A DNA stretch of 64,000 nt from Acidovorax sp. sic0104 (GTDB lineage Bacteria; Pseudomonadota; Gammaproteobacteria; Burkholderiales; Burkholderiaceae_C). A program made the translations under genes and the position numbers. Shown here piece after piece: positions 8,530-17,008 of this stretch. Each line of letters starts with the position of its first letter. Within the stretch, counting starts at the first letter, position 1. Location: positions 682,001 to 746,000 of the forward strand of contig NZ_JAHUWH010000001.1 in assembly GCF_019219095.1 (NCBI RefSeq), given 5' to 3'. The notes below the pieces were generated by a model, which saw nothing but the letters and a program-made list of their open reading frames with translations, was not told where the DNA came from and did no database searches.

Positions 8530-9555
8530 TTAGCGGGCCGCGTTCTGCACGTCCTTTTCCCAGCGCGCGATCAGGCGGCGGCGCTCGGCGCTGGCGCCGT
8601 ACTTGGCGTAGTCGTAATTGATGAGCTTCATCTTGGCCGGGTCGGTCATGCGCGGGTCCTTGGGCACCTGGGTGTTGCTGGGCAGCTGGAACTGCTTGGC
8701 CGCCAGGCCGAACTGCTGGCCACCGGGGGTGAGCGCCCATTCGTAGAACTTCTTGGCGGCCTCGGCGTTGGGGCTGTTCTTGACGATGCTCATGGAGCCG
8801 ACCTCCGCACCGGTGCCCTCGGACGGCGTGACAGACGCCACGGGGAAGCCGTTGACGGCCTCGGTCGTCACGTCGTGCACGAAGCTCACGGAGATGGTGG
8901 TCTCGCCGCGCGCGGCAGCCTTGACCGGGGCCGTGCCCGAGCGCGTATAGGTGCTGACGTTGGGGTGCAGTGCCTTCAGGTACTCGAAGGCTTTTTCCTC
9001 TCCCATGATCTGCACGAGCGTGGCGATCATGGTGTAGGCCGTGCCGCTGGAGGCGGGGTTGGCCATCTGCACCTCGCCCTTGAACTCAGGCTTGAGCAGG
9101 TCGGCCCACGACTGCGGCGGGTTGAGCTTGCGCTTGGCCAGCAGCTCCTTGTTGTAGCCAAAGCCCAGCGGCCCCAGGTACACGCCCACGGTGCGGTACT
9201 TGGAGTCCACCGCCTGCTTCTGGGCCCAGGGGTAGAGCTGCGCGAGCTGGGGCGACTTGTACTCGAGCGTGAGGCCCTGTTCCGCCGCCTGCAGGTGCGG
9301 GTCGCCCGTGCCGCCGAACCAGATGTCGGTCTTGGGGTTGGCCTTCTCGGCATTGAGCTGCGCCAGCGCCTCGCCCGAGCCCTTGGCCGTCATGTTGACC
9401 TTGGTACCCGTGGTCTTGGCATAGACGGTGGACATGAGATTGCACCACTCGGCCTGCACGGAACAGATGATGTTGACCTGGCCCTGGGCCCAGCTGCCGC
9501 AGGCTGCGGCGGCAAGGGAGGCACCCGCCAGAAGTTTGAGCAGGGGTTTGCGCAT
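8530..9555 (-). CDS. Periplasmic binding protein, FbpA/AfuA-like; substrate uncertain
   Basis: A 341-residue solute-binding protein (family 1/8 fold) with signal peptide MRKPLLKLLAGASL...SWA and mature start near GQVNIICSVQAEW. AAGGAG lies 7 nt ahead of ATG 9555, which decides the start. Family landmarks are DIWFGGTGDPHLQAAEQG, WADLLKPEFKG and MANPASSGTAY. The paired tyrosines typical of ferric-ion binding (YY near the C-terminal third) are not seen, which argues against plain iron uptake. A divergent SIS-domain regulator and a downstream transaldolase suggest phosphorylated sugars, as for Actinobacillus AfuA; 2-aminoethylphosphonate or other organophosphates are alternatives. Confidence 0.85.
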   Translation of the reverse strand: MRKPLLKLLAGASLAAAACGSWAQGQVNIICSVQAEWCNLMSTVYAKTTGTKVNMTAKGSGEALAQLNAEKANPKTDIWFGGTGDPHLQAAEQGLTLEYKSPQLAQLYPWAQKQAVDSKYRTVGVYLGPLGFGYNKELLAKRKLNPPQSWADLLKPEFKGEVQMANPASSGTAYTMIATLVQIMGEEKAFEYLKALHPNVSTYTRSGTAPVKAAARGETTISVSFVHDVTTEAVNGFPVASVTPSEGTGAEVGSMSIVKNSPNAEAAKKFYEWALTPGGQQFGLAAKQFQLPSNTQVPKDPRMTDPAKMKLINYDYAKYGASAERRRLIARWEKDVQNAAR

Positions 9556-9844
9556 GGAATGCTCCTTGGTATCGGAATTACGGAATGAAAGGATGCTATC
9601 GCCCGCACTCCCCCCAGGCCAGGGGGGAAGCCCGCAACCTCCCTGCAAGCATGATGAAAGGCAGGGGCAGCCCTAGCCCCATGGGGTTGGGAACCAAGTT
9701 ACATTAGGCGAACAAGCGCAGCGCCGCCATCCCCCGTGGCCGGGCTGCCGCCACCGAGTCCGCCCATGCCCGCCCTGCCCTGCCACTCGTCCATGAGCCT
9801 TGATCCGTGCGGCCACGCACCTGGCTGACACGCTCGTACTCCCT

Positions 9845-10690
9845 ATGCTCGAACGCATCACTGCCTCCCTGCCTTCTCTGGCCCCTGCCGAACAGCGCGT
9901 GGCCCGGCTGGTGCTGACCGATCCCCGCACCTTCGCGCGCCTGCCGGTGCGCGAACTGGCAGAGCGAGCCCATGTGAGCAAGCCCACCGTGGTGCGCTTT
10001 TGCCGCAGCATGGGTTATGACGGGCTGGCAGATTTCAAGCTCAAGCTGGCCGGCAGCGTGAGCGAAGGCGTGCCCTTCATCCACCGCAGCGTCGATGCCG
10101 ACGACAAGACCGGCGACGTGCTGGTGAAGGTGGTGGACAACGCCGTCGCGGCCTTCCTGCAATACCGCAACGCGGCCAGCACTGTCGCGCTGGAGCGTGC
10201 GGCCGAGGCCATCGCCGGCACGTGGAAGACCGGCAAGCGCATCGAGTTCTATGGCGTCGGCAATTCGGGCATCGTGGCGCAGGATGCGCAGCACAAGTTC
10301 TTCCGCCTGGGCGTGACCTCCATCGCCACGAGCGACGGTCACATGCAGGTCATGAGCGCGACGCTGCTGGGCCCCGGCGACTGCGCGGTGATCATCTCCA
10401 ACTCGGGCCGCACGCGCGACCTGATGGACGCCGCCGACATCGCGCGCCGCAACGGCGCCACCACCATCGTCATCACCGCCAGCGGCTCCCCGCTGGCCAG
10501 CACCTGCCAGATCCACCTGGCGGCCGACCACCCCGAGGGCTACGACCGCTACAGCCCGATGGTGTCGCGCCTCATGCACCTGCTCATCATCGACGTGCTG
10601 GCCACCTGCGTGGCCCTGCGCATCGGCAGCCCGCTACAGCCCATCCTGCAGCAGATGAAGGACAACCTGCGGGCCAAGCGGTACGCATGA
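9845..10690 (+). CDS. RpiR/MurR-family regulator, HexR-like
   Basis: A 281-residue regulator. Residues 1-77 form the HTH_6 DNA-binding domain (LAERAHVSKPTVVRFCRSMG), and residues about 125-250 form a SIS sugar-phosphate-binding domain (FYGVGNSGIVAQDAQHKFFR, IISNSGRTRDLMDAA, ASGSPLA). The text matches HexR of Pseudomonas well along its length; HexR senses the Entner-Doudoroff intermediate KDPG and represses sugar catabolic genes. The start at 9845 (MLERITASLPSLAPAEQRVA) fits the family; an in-frame ATG at 9800 would add 15 residues. It is divergent from the AfuABC-like/tal operon, which it may control together with the sugar genes near position 1600. Confidence 0.88.
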   Translation: MLERITASLPSLAPAEQRVARLVLTDPRTFARLPVRELAERAHVSKPTVVRFCRSMGYDGLADFKLKLAGSVSEGVPFIHRSVDADDKTGDVLVKVVDNAVAAFLQYRNAASTVALERAAEAIAGTWKTGKRIEFYGVGNSGIVAQDAQHKFFRLGVTSIATSDGHMQVMSATLLGPGDCAVIISNSGRTRDLMDAADIARRNGATTIVITASGSPLASTCQIHLAADHPEGYDRYSPMVSRLMHLLIIDVLATCVALRIGSPLQPILQQMKDNLRAKRYA

Positions 10691-10697
10691 ATTTCAG

Positions 10698-10757
10698 GGT
10701 TTTGAGGCTGTAGCGCTTTCTGCCAAAGCGTTTGCAGCTATTGATTCAATAGCAAAC
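10698..10757. repeat. ATAGC/GCTAT dispersed repeat, copy 2 (degenerate)
   Basis: GGCTGTAGCGCTTTCTGCC ... TTTGCAGCTATTGATTCAATAGCAAA has the order and spacing of the copy at 4137, with a decayed inner palindrome. It occupies the space just after the RpiR-type gene. Confidence 0.6.
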
Positions 10758-10764
10758 AACAAAA

Positions 10765-10793
10765 CGGCAGGCACCGGATCCCAGTGCCTGCCG
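10765..10793 (-). terminator. Intrinsic terminator of the peptide ABC operon
   Basis: CGGCAGGCAC - 9-nt loop - GTGCCTGCCG is a perfect 10-bp stem. Read on the minus strand it is followed by TTTTGTTG and lies 30 nt after the stop of the last ATPase gene. The plus strand lacks a T-run, so the minus direction is intended. Confidence 0.8.
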
Positions 10794-10824
10794 CTGCGTG
10801 TGATGGCTGCAAGGCAACCAGCCC

Positions 10825-11853
10825 TCAGATGCGCCCTTCCTCCACCGCATGGCAGGCAATGCGGATGCCGCCGATGTTCAGCAGCTGGGGACGCTCGGAG
10901 CGACAACGGTCGTTCACGTGCGGGCAGCGGGGGTTGAACGCGCAACCGGGCGGAGGGTTCAACGGGTTGGGTACCTCGCCCTGCACCGGCGTGCGCGCCT
11001 TGCCGGTGTCATGCATCTTGGGGATGGCATCGAGCAGCATGCGCGTATAGGGATGGCGCGGAGTGTCGAACAGCGTGTGCTTGTCGGCCAGCTCCACCAG
11101 GCGACCCAGGTACATCACGCCCACCTGGTCGCTCACGTGGCGTACCACGGCCAGGTTGTGGCTGATGAACAGGTACGTGAGCTGCCGCTCGCGCTGCAGG
11201 TCCTTCATGATGTTGAGCACCTGCGCCTGCACCGACACGTCGAGCGCCGAAGTGGGTTCGTCGCAGACCAGGAATTCTGGCTCGGTGGCCAGGGCGCGTG
11301 CAATCGAGATGCGCTGGCGCTGGCCGCCGGAGAACTGGTGCGGGTACTTGACCATGTCAAGCGGTGACAGGCCCACGGACTTGAGCAGTTCACCCACCCG
11401 CTGCTTGAGCTCGGCCTTGTCGGTGATGAGGCCGTGTTCCTTGAGCGGCTCGCCGATGATGTCTTCGACCAGCCAGCGCGGATTCAGGCTCGCATACGGG
11501 TCCTGGAAGATCATCTGGATGCGGCGGCGCATGGCGCGTGCATCACCGCCCTTGAAGGCGGCGTGCGCGTCCTGGCCGTCGAAGTCCAGGCCGCCGCGCG
11601 TGGGCTCGTACAAACCCACCAGCAGGCGGGCCACGGTGCTCTTGCCGCAGCCGGACTCGCCAACGAGCGCCAGGGTCTTGCCCTTCTCGATCTCGAAGCT
11701 CACGCCGTCCACGGCATGCAGCAGCGTGCGCGGCTTGCGCTCGATCACGCGGTTGAGCCAGGGGGCCGAAACATCGAAGGTCTTGGCCAGGTCGTGGGCC
11801 TGCACGAGGGCCTTGCTCTTCACAGGTGCGGAGGTGGTGGCTGCGGCGCTCAT
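10825..11853 (-). CDS. Peptide-type ABC transporter ATPase (OppF/DppF type)
   Basis: 342 residues. Walker A GESGCGKST, Q-loop in MIFQDPYASLNPR, signature FSGGQRQRISIARAL, Walker B FLVCDEPTSALD and the H-loop in FISHNLAVVRH are all present. The C-terminal oligopeptide-transporter domain carries the cysteine set CAFNPRCPHVNDRC, which in some family members binds an iron-sulfur cluster. Its ATG overlaps the stop of the preceding ATPase gene by 4 nt (ATGA at 11850-11853), showing translational coupling. It is the last gene of a seven-gene minus-strand operon and is followed by a strong terminator. Substrate of the whole system is probably a peptide or acylated amino acid, by context. Confidence 0.92.
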   Translation of the reverse strand: MSAAATTSAPVKSKALVQAHDLAKTFDVSAPWLNRVIERKPRTLLHAVDGVSFEIEKGKTLALVGESGCGKSTVARLLVGLYEPTRGGLDFDGQDAHAAFKGGDARAMRRRIQMIFQDPYASLNPRWLVEDIIGEPLKEHGLITDKAELKQRVGELLKSVGLSPLDMVKYPHQFSGGQRQRISIARALATEPEFLVCDEPTSALDVSVQAQVLNIMKDLQRERQLTYLFISHNLAVVRHVSDQVGVMYLGRLVELADKHTLFDTPRHPYTRMLLDAIPKMHDTGKARTPVQGEVPNPLNPPPGCAFNPRCPHVNDRCRSERPQLLNIGGIRIACHAVEEGRI

Positions 11854-12845
11854 GCGGTCACCCCGGCTTTCGTGGCGGCGGCGGATGCGCCGTCGTGCAG
11901 CCAGCAGGCGGCGCGGGTGGATCCTGCAGGAATGAGTTCGGGACGTTCTGTCATGCAGCGGTCAAAGGTCTGGGGGCAGCGAGGGTTGTAGGCGCAGCCC
12001 TTGGGGATGGCATTCAGGCGGGGCATGGCTCCGTCGATCTGGTTCAAGCGCTCGCGGTCCTGCTCCATGTCGGGGATGGAAGCCATCAGCCCGCTGGTGT
12101 AGGGGTGCGATGGCTTGTTGATCACATCGTGCACCGGGCCGATCTCGGCGACACGGCCTGCGTACAGCACGGCCACGCGGTCGCAGGTCTCGGCGATCAC
12201 GCCCATGTCGTGGGTGATCAGCATCACGGCGGCGCCACGCGATTTGCAGATGTTCTTGAGCAACGTGATGATCTGCGCCTGGATGGACACGTCGAGCGCC
12301 GTCGTGGGCTCGTCGGCCACGATGAGCTTGGGCTCGGCGGCCAGCGCCAGGGCGATCACCACGCGCTGGCGCATGCCGCCGGAGAACTGGTGCGGATAGT
12401 GGTCGATACGCTCTGCTGCAGCCGGAATGCCGGTGTCCTGCAGCAGCCCGATGGCGCGCTGGCGTGCCTCGGCGGGCGTGACCGGCAGGTGGGCCAGGAT
12501 GGTCTCGGTGAGCTGGCGGCCCACGGTGTACAGGGGGTTCAGCGAGGTCAGCGGGTCCTGAAAGATCGCGCCGATGCGCCGGCCACGGATGTGGCGCATC
12601 TCCTCATTGCCGAGGTTGTCGATGCGCTGGCCTTCCAGCAGGATCTGGCCGGAGGCGACGCGGCCCGGTGGCTCCAGCAGGCCGATGATGGCCGCACCGG
12701 TGAGCGACTTGCCTGCGCCGGACTCTCCCACCACGCCCAGGATCTCACCGGGCGCGATGGAAAAGGAGATGTCGTCCAGGGCGCGCAGGGTACCGCGGCG
12801 GCCCGGAAATTCGACAACGAGGTTTTTGACTTCGAGAAGACTCAT
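11850..12845 (-). CDS. Peptide-type ABC transporter ATPase (OppD/DppD type)
   Basis: 331 residues with Walker A GESGAGKS, Q-loop AIFQDPLTSLNP, signature FSGGMRQRVVIALAL, Walker B LIVADEPTTALD, H-loop LITHDMGVIAE and a C-terminal oligopeptide domain with CAYNPRCPQTFDRC. ATG 12845 (MSLLEVKNLVVEFPG) is the family start; the open frame continues upstream into the permease gene in another phase without homology. OppD and OppF-type ATPases act as a heterodimer, so this gene and the next belong together. It follows the OppC-type permease gene by 29 nt. Confidence 0.92.
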   Translation of the reverse strand: MSLLEVKNLVVEFPGRRGTLRALDDISFSIAPGEILGVVGESGAGKSLTGAAIIGLLEPPGRVASGQILLEGQRIDNLGNEEMRHIRGRRIGAIFQDPLTSLNPLYTVGRQLTETILAHLPVTPAEARQRAIGLLQDTGIPAAAERIDHYPHQFSGGMRQRVVIALALAAEPKLIVADEPTTALDVSIQAQIITLLKNICKSRGAAVMLITHDMGVIAETCDRVAVLYAGRVAEIGPVHDVINKPSHPYTSGLMASIPDMEQDRERLNQIDGAMPRLNAIPKGCAYNPRCPQTFDRCMTERPELIPAGSTRAACWLHDGASAAATKAGVTA

Positions 12846-12874
12846 GGGATATCGCTTTTCTCTTCTTGTTCTGT

Positions 12875-13786
12875 TTAGCGCAGACGTGGGTTGAGCGCGT
12901 CGCGCAGCCAGTCGCCCAGCAGGTTCACCGACAGGGCGATCAGCACCAGCATGGCGCCGGGGAACACGGTGATCCACCATTCGCCCGAGAACAGGTAGTC
13001 ATTGCCGATGCGGATCAGCGTGCCCAGCGACGGTGACGTGGGAGGCGCGCCCACACCCAGAAAGGACAGCGTGGCCTCCGTGATGATGGCAGTGGCCACC
13101 TGGATGGTGGCCAGAACGAGCACGGGGCCCATGACGTTGGGCAGTACGTGCTTGCGCATGATGCGCAGGGAGGACACGCCCGTGACACGGGCAGCCTGCA
13201 CGTATTCCTTGTTGCGCTCGACCAGCGTGGAGCCGCGCACCGTGCGCGCGTATTGCACCCAGCCGGTGAGCGAGATGGAGATGATCAGCACGCCGAAGGC
13301 CAGCGACTCGTGCGCGTTGGGGAACAGGGCGCGGCCCACGCCGGCGATCAGCAGCGCCACCAAGATGGCGGGGAAGGACAGCATCACATCGCACAGGCGC
13401 ATGAGCACCGCGTCGATCCAGCCGCCCCGAAAGCCCGCGAGCAGGCCGAAGGCCACGCCCACGACCACGGACAGCACCACCGAAGCGAGGCCCACCACGA
13501 GGGAGATGCGCGCGCCGTAGATCAGCGCGGAGAGGATGTCGCGGCCCTGGTCATCGGTGCCCAGGGGGTATTTCATGGAGCCTTCGGCGCTCCAGGCGGG
13601 CGGCAGGCGCGCGTCGCTGAGCTCCAGGGTGGCAAGGTCGAAGGGGTTGTGGGGTGCGACCCATCCGGCAAACACCGAACAGAACACGCAGATCAGCGCA
13701 ATCGCGGCGGCCAGCATCGCCACCGGCGAGGTGCGAAAGCTGTAGCCGACATCGCTGTCAAGCCATCGGGCAAGGGTTGTTTTCAT
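12875..13786 (-). CDS. Peptide-type ABC permease (OppC/DppC type)
   Basis: 303 residues with six predicted membrane helices. An OppC N-terminal segment (FRTSPVAMLAAAIALICV) is followed by a periplasmic loop with YPLGTDDQGRDILSALIYG, the hallmark of this subunit, and the permease EAA motif near AARVTGVSSLRIMRKHVLP. The start at 13786 (MKTTLARWLDSDVGYSF) removes a non-homologous 23-residue upstream extension. It pairs with the OppB-type permease encoded at 17009-17989. Unusually, two genes (a binding protein and an amidohydrolase) lie between the two permease genes. Confidence 0.92.
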   Translation of the reverse strand: MKTTLARWLDSDVGYSFRTSPVAMLAAAIALICVFCSVFAGWVAPHNPFDLATLELSDARLPPAWSAEGSMKYPLGTDDQGRDILSALIYGARISLVVGLASVVLSVVVGVAFGLLAGFRGGWIDAVLMRLCDVMLSFPAILVALLIAGVGRALFPNAHESLAFGVLIISISLTGWVQYARTVRGSTLVERNKEYVQAARVTGVSSLRIMRKHVLPNVMGPVLVLATIQVATAIITEATLSFLGVGAPPTSPSLGTLIRIGNDYLFSGEWWITVFPGAMLVLIALSVNLLGDWLRDALNPRLR

Positions 13787-13925
13787 TGTGGGAACCAGTA
13801 AACAGGCACCACCGCAGGGCCCGGGTAGCGGCCTCGCGGCGGTGTGGATTGTCAAAAGAAACGGTTGTCGTTCTCTCGATTTCTTTCGCTCTGCATGCGG
13901 AGCGTCTTATGGCGTTGCCAGCCGA

Positions 13926-15509
13926 TCACTTGCTGATGCTCATCCACTTGAAGTACATGAAGTTGTCGGCCATCTGAACGAGCTTCACATTCTTGTTGAC
14001 ACCCCAGGCCAGGGCCTGCTGGTGCAGCGGCAGGTGGCCGATGTCGGCGCTGTGCAGGTCGAACGCTTCCTTGATCATGGCATCGCGCTTGGCCTTGTCG
14101 GTCTCCACCAGCACCTTCTTGGTCAGCTCGTCGAGCTTGGGGTTGCAGTAGGCGCCCAGGTTGAACTGGCCAGCACCACCCTTGTCGTCCGGACAGATCA
14201 TGAGTGCATTGAGCGCGTTGTGCGAGTCGTACGTGGTGGGCGTCCAGCCCAGCATGTAAAAGCTCGTGTCGCGGCGCAGCACCTTGGGGAAATAAGTGCC
14301 CTTGGTCTCGGCCTGCAGGTTGATCTTGACGTTGATGCGCGACAGGTTGGCGGCCACCGTCTGGCAAATGCGGCCGTCGTTCACGTAGCGGTCGTTCGGG
14401 CAGTTCATCGACACTTCGAAGCCGTTGGGGTAGCCCGCTTCCACCATCAGCTTCTTGGCGGCTTCGACGTCATACGGCAGGCGCTTGGTCTCGGGCTGGA
14501 AGCCGTTGATACCCGGGCCGACCATCAGAGCGGAAGGGTTCGATGCGCCGCGCATCACGGTCTTCTTGATGCCCTCGATGTCGATGGCCTGGTAGAAGGC
14601 CTGGCGCACGCGCTTGTCCTTGAAGGGGTTCTTGCCCTTCACATTGGAGTAGAGCAGCTCGTCGCGGCGCTGGTCCATGCCCAGGAAGATGGTGCGCAGT
14701 TCAGGGCCGGTCACGGCACGCGTGTTGGAGCTGCTGTTGACGCGGTCGATGTCCTGCACCGGCACAGGCTCCATCACGTCCACCTCGCCTGACAGCAGGG
14801 CTGCCACGCGCGTGGCGTCGTTGGCGATAGGGGTGAAGACCACCTCGCTCACGTTGCCTTCGATCTTGCCCCAGTAAGAGCCGTTGCGCACGAAGACCGA
14901 GCGCACGTTGGGCTGGCGCTCGCGCAGGCGGAAGGGCCCCGTGCCGTTGGCGCGGAACGACGCTGCGTTCTCGATGCCCTTGCGGCGGTCCACAGGCATC
15001 ACGGCCTGGTTGGTCTCGCACCACTTCTTGCTCATGATGAACGAGGTCGTGATCACATCCGGCAGGATGGGCTGGGGTGCGACGGTTTCGATTTCCACGG
15101 TGTGGTCGTCGATCTTGCGCACCTGCTTGACGTCACTGTTCGTGGCCTTCATGTCAGAGCCTTCGCCCTTCATGCGGCCAAAGCTGAACACCACGTCATC
15201 GGCAGTGAAAGGGGTGCCGTCATGGAATTGCACGCCCTTGCGCAGCTCGAAGCGCCACACGGTGGGCGATGTCTGCTTCCAGGCCGTGGCCAGCGCGGGC
15301 GCCAGGCTCAGGTCCTTGTTGCGGCCGACCAGCGGCTCGTACACGTTGCTGGTCACGCTCAGCTGGAGCGATTCGTTGAGCGAGTGCGGGTCCATGGAGA
15401 GCGCATCGCCCTGATTGGCGATCCGGATGGTCTGCGCGCTGGCGACCATGCTGCCAGCAGCCATCGCAGCAAACAACGCAGCCAGGGCGGCTTTCTTCTG
15501 GATTTTCAT
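13926..15509 (-). CDS. Peptide-type ABC substrate-binding protein 1 (family 5)
   Basis: 527 residues with signal peptide MKIQKKAALAALFAAMAAG...ASA and the DppA/OppA fold. Family landmarks are YEPLVGRNKDLSLAPALATAW, LRKGVQFHDGTPFTADDVVFS, ANGTGPFRL and IFLGMD. It is a paralogue of the binding protein at 18128-19708: both share the disulfide-like pattern CPNxRYxND near residue 380, a second Cys at about +12, and the IFLGMDQxRxEL block. Two binding proteins feeding one permease widen substrate range in known peptide importers. It follows the M20 amidohydrolase gene by 86 nt in the same operon. Confidence 0.92.
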   Translation of the reverse strand: MKIQKKAALAALFAAMAAGSMVASAQTIRIANQGDALSMDPHSLNESLQLSVTSNVYEPLVGRNKDLSLAPALATAWKQTSPTVWRFELRKGVQFHDGTPFTADDVVFSFGRMKGEGSDMKATNSDVKQVRKIDDHTVEIETVAPQPILPDVITTSFIMSKKWCETNQAVMPVDRRKGIENAASFRANGTGPFRLRERQPNVRSVFVRNGSYWGKIEGNVSEVVFTPIANDATRVAALLSGEVDVMEPVPVQDIDRVNSSSNTRAVTGPELRTIFLGMDQRRDELLYSNVKGKNPFKDKRVRQAFYQAIDIEGIKKTVMRGASNPSALMVGPGINGFQPETKRLPYDVEAAKKLMVEAGYPNGFEVSMNCPNDRYVNDGRICQTVAANLSRINVKINLQAETKGTYFPKVLRRDTSFYMLGWTPTTYDSHNALNALMICPDDKGGAGQFNLGAYCNPKLDELTKKVLVETDKAKRDAMIKEAFDLHSADIGHLPLHQQALAWGVNKNVKLVQMADNFMYFKWMSISK

Positions 15510-15595
15510 GGAGTTCTCCTCGTAGTGAAATGGGATGCGAGAGTGGGGTTACATCCGGGGGGATGGGTTGTGGCGCTGGCGTGGCGGCCCTGCCC

Positions 15596-16813
15596 TCAGG
15601 GCGTGGCCAGCGGCATCGACTGCTCGATGAGACTCGCATGCAATGCGGAGCCCAGCGGCAGGATGTCGTCGTTGAAGTCGTAGCGGCTGTTGTGCAAGGC
15701 ACTGCCGCTGGCGCCGGTGCCCTGCCCGATGCGCAGGTAGGCGCCGGGCCGCGTCTGCAGCATGAAGGCGAAGTCCTCGGCGCCCATGCTGGGCTCCAGG
15801 TCGCGCACGACATGGTCCGCGCCCAGCAGGGACTCAGCCACATCACCCGCGAAGAGCGCTTCGCTCTCGGTGTTGATGGTGGCGGGATAGATGCGTTCGT
15901 AGTGCACGGTGGCGGTGGCGCCAAAGCCCAGGGCAATGGCGTTGCACAGCTCCTTGAGGCGCTTTTCCACCATCTCCTGCACGATGGGGTCGAAGGTGCG
16001 CACGGTGCCAACGAGCGTGGCGGAGCCGGGCAGCACGCTGAAGGCGCCCAGGTCGCCCGCCTGCGCAGCGCAGATGCTGACCACGGCGCTTTCGATGGGA
16101 CGCACATTGCGCGAGACGATGCTTTGCGCCGCCGTGATGATGTGCGCGGCCACCACCAACACATCCACCGTCTGGTAGGCATGCGCGCCGTGGCCGCCGC
16201 GCCCCGTGATCTCGATGGTGAAGCGGTCAGCCGCGGCCATCATGGGACCGGAGTTGATGCCCACCGTGCCGGGCTTCATCGCCGGCCAGTTGTGCATGGC
16301 GTAGATGGACTGCACCGGGAAGCGCTCGAACAGGCCGTCCTCCATCATCACGCGGGCCCCGGCCAAGCCTTCTTCGCCGGGCTGAAACACCAGCACGGCC
16401 GTGCCGTCGAAGTTGCGCGTTTCGGCGAGGTAGCGTGCCGCGCCCACCAACATGGCGGTGTGGCCGTCGTGGCCGCAGCCGTGCATCAGGCCGGGCTTGC
16501 ACGACTTCCAGGAGAAGTCGTTGTGCTCGGTCAAGGGAAGGGCATCCATATCGGCCCGCAGGCCCACCATGCTGCCGCTGGAGATGCTGCGGCCACGGAT
16601 CACGGCGACGATGCCGGTGCGGCCGATACCGTCATGGATCTCGTCCACGCCGCAGACCTTGAGCGCCTCTTTCACGCGGTTGCCGGTGTAGACCTCCTCG
16701 AAGCCCAGCTCTGGGTGCGCATGCAAGTCACGGCGCAGCGCGGTCAGATCCGGGTGGAACTGCGCGATATGCGCAAACGCCCGGCCGCCGGCCTTGTATC
16801 TGAGCGGCTGCAT
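15596..16813 (-). CDS. M20-family amidohydrolase (hippurate hydrolase-like)
   Basis: 405 residues, cytoplasmic. Zinc-site motifs typical of M20D/AMA-HIPO amidohydrolases are visible: HGCGHDGH at 111-118, QPGEEG with E147/E148, HNWP, and a late GAEDFAFM. The RRDLHAHPELGFEE block near residues 27-40 is also typical. Family members remove acyl groups from N-acyl amino acids or open the amide of hippurate-like substrates. ATG 16813 (MQPLRYKAGGRAF) follows GGGAAAA at about 9 nt; the frame upstream runs through a C-rich repeat and is not coding. Lying inside a peptide-type ABC operon, it probably processes the imported compound. Confidence 0.9.
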   Translation of the reverse strand: MQPLRYKAGGRAFAHIAQFHPDLTALRRDLHAHPELGFEEVYTGNRVKEALKVCGVDEIHDGIGRTGIVAVIRGRSISSGSMVGLRADMDALPLTEHNDFSWKSCKPGLMHGCGHDGHTAMLVGAARYLAETRNFDGTAVLVFQPGEEGLAGARVMMEDGLFERFPVQSIYAMHNWPAMKPGTVGINSGPMMAAADRFTIEITGRGGHGAHAYQTVDVLVVAAHIITAAQSIVSRNVRPIESAVVSICAAQAGDLGAFSVLPGSATLVGTVRTFDPIVQEMVEKRLKELCNAIALGFGATATVHYERIYPATINTESEALFAGDVAESLLGADHVVRDLEPSMGAEDFAFMLQTRPGAYLRIGQGTGASGSALHNSRYDFNDDILPLGSALHASLIEQSMPLATP

Positions 16814-16905
16814 GTCAGTTTTCCCGAGGGTTTCGGGCAACCCGCGGCCCCCGAAACTGGCTCGGCCCGGACCAGTGCCCCCGCGCAACAGCCGCCAAGC
16901 CGCAA

Positions 16906-17003
16906 AGGCGGCGCGTTGCTTGCGTGCGCCAGGGGCATCCCCCTCCCACATTGCAGCGCAATGCGAGAGCGGGGAAAGGCGCGAAGCGACTCAGGGGGTG
17001 CTT
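16906..17003. repeat. C-rich dispersed intergenic repeat, inverted copy
   Basis: Here the element is in the opposite orientation: GGCGCGAAGCGACTCAGG preceded by a G-run and followed by GGGGG. The core at about 16973-17001 is the reverse complement of the copy between gspI and gspJ (28427-28525). It sits inside the ABC operon, between the permease and amidohydrolase genes. Confidence 0.7.
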
Positions 17004-17008
17004 CATCT

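Noticed and set aside
5172-9555. Ferric-iron transporter as the specific identity of the 5-9.5 kb ABC system
   Set aside because: The subunit layout fits, but the binding protein shows no tyrosine pair for ferric ion, and neighbours (transaldolase, SIS regulator) point elsewhere. Left as substrate uncertain.
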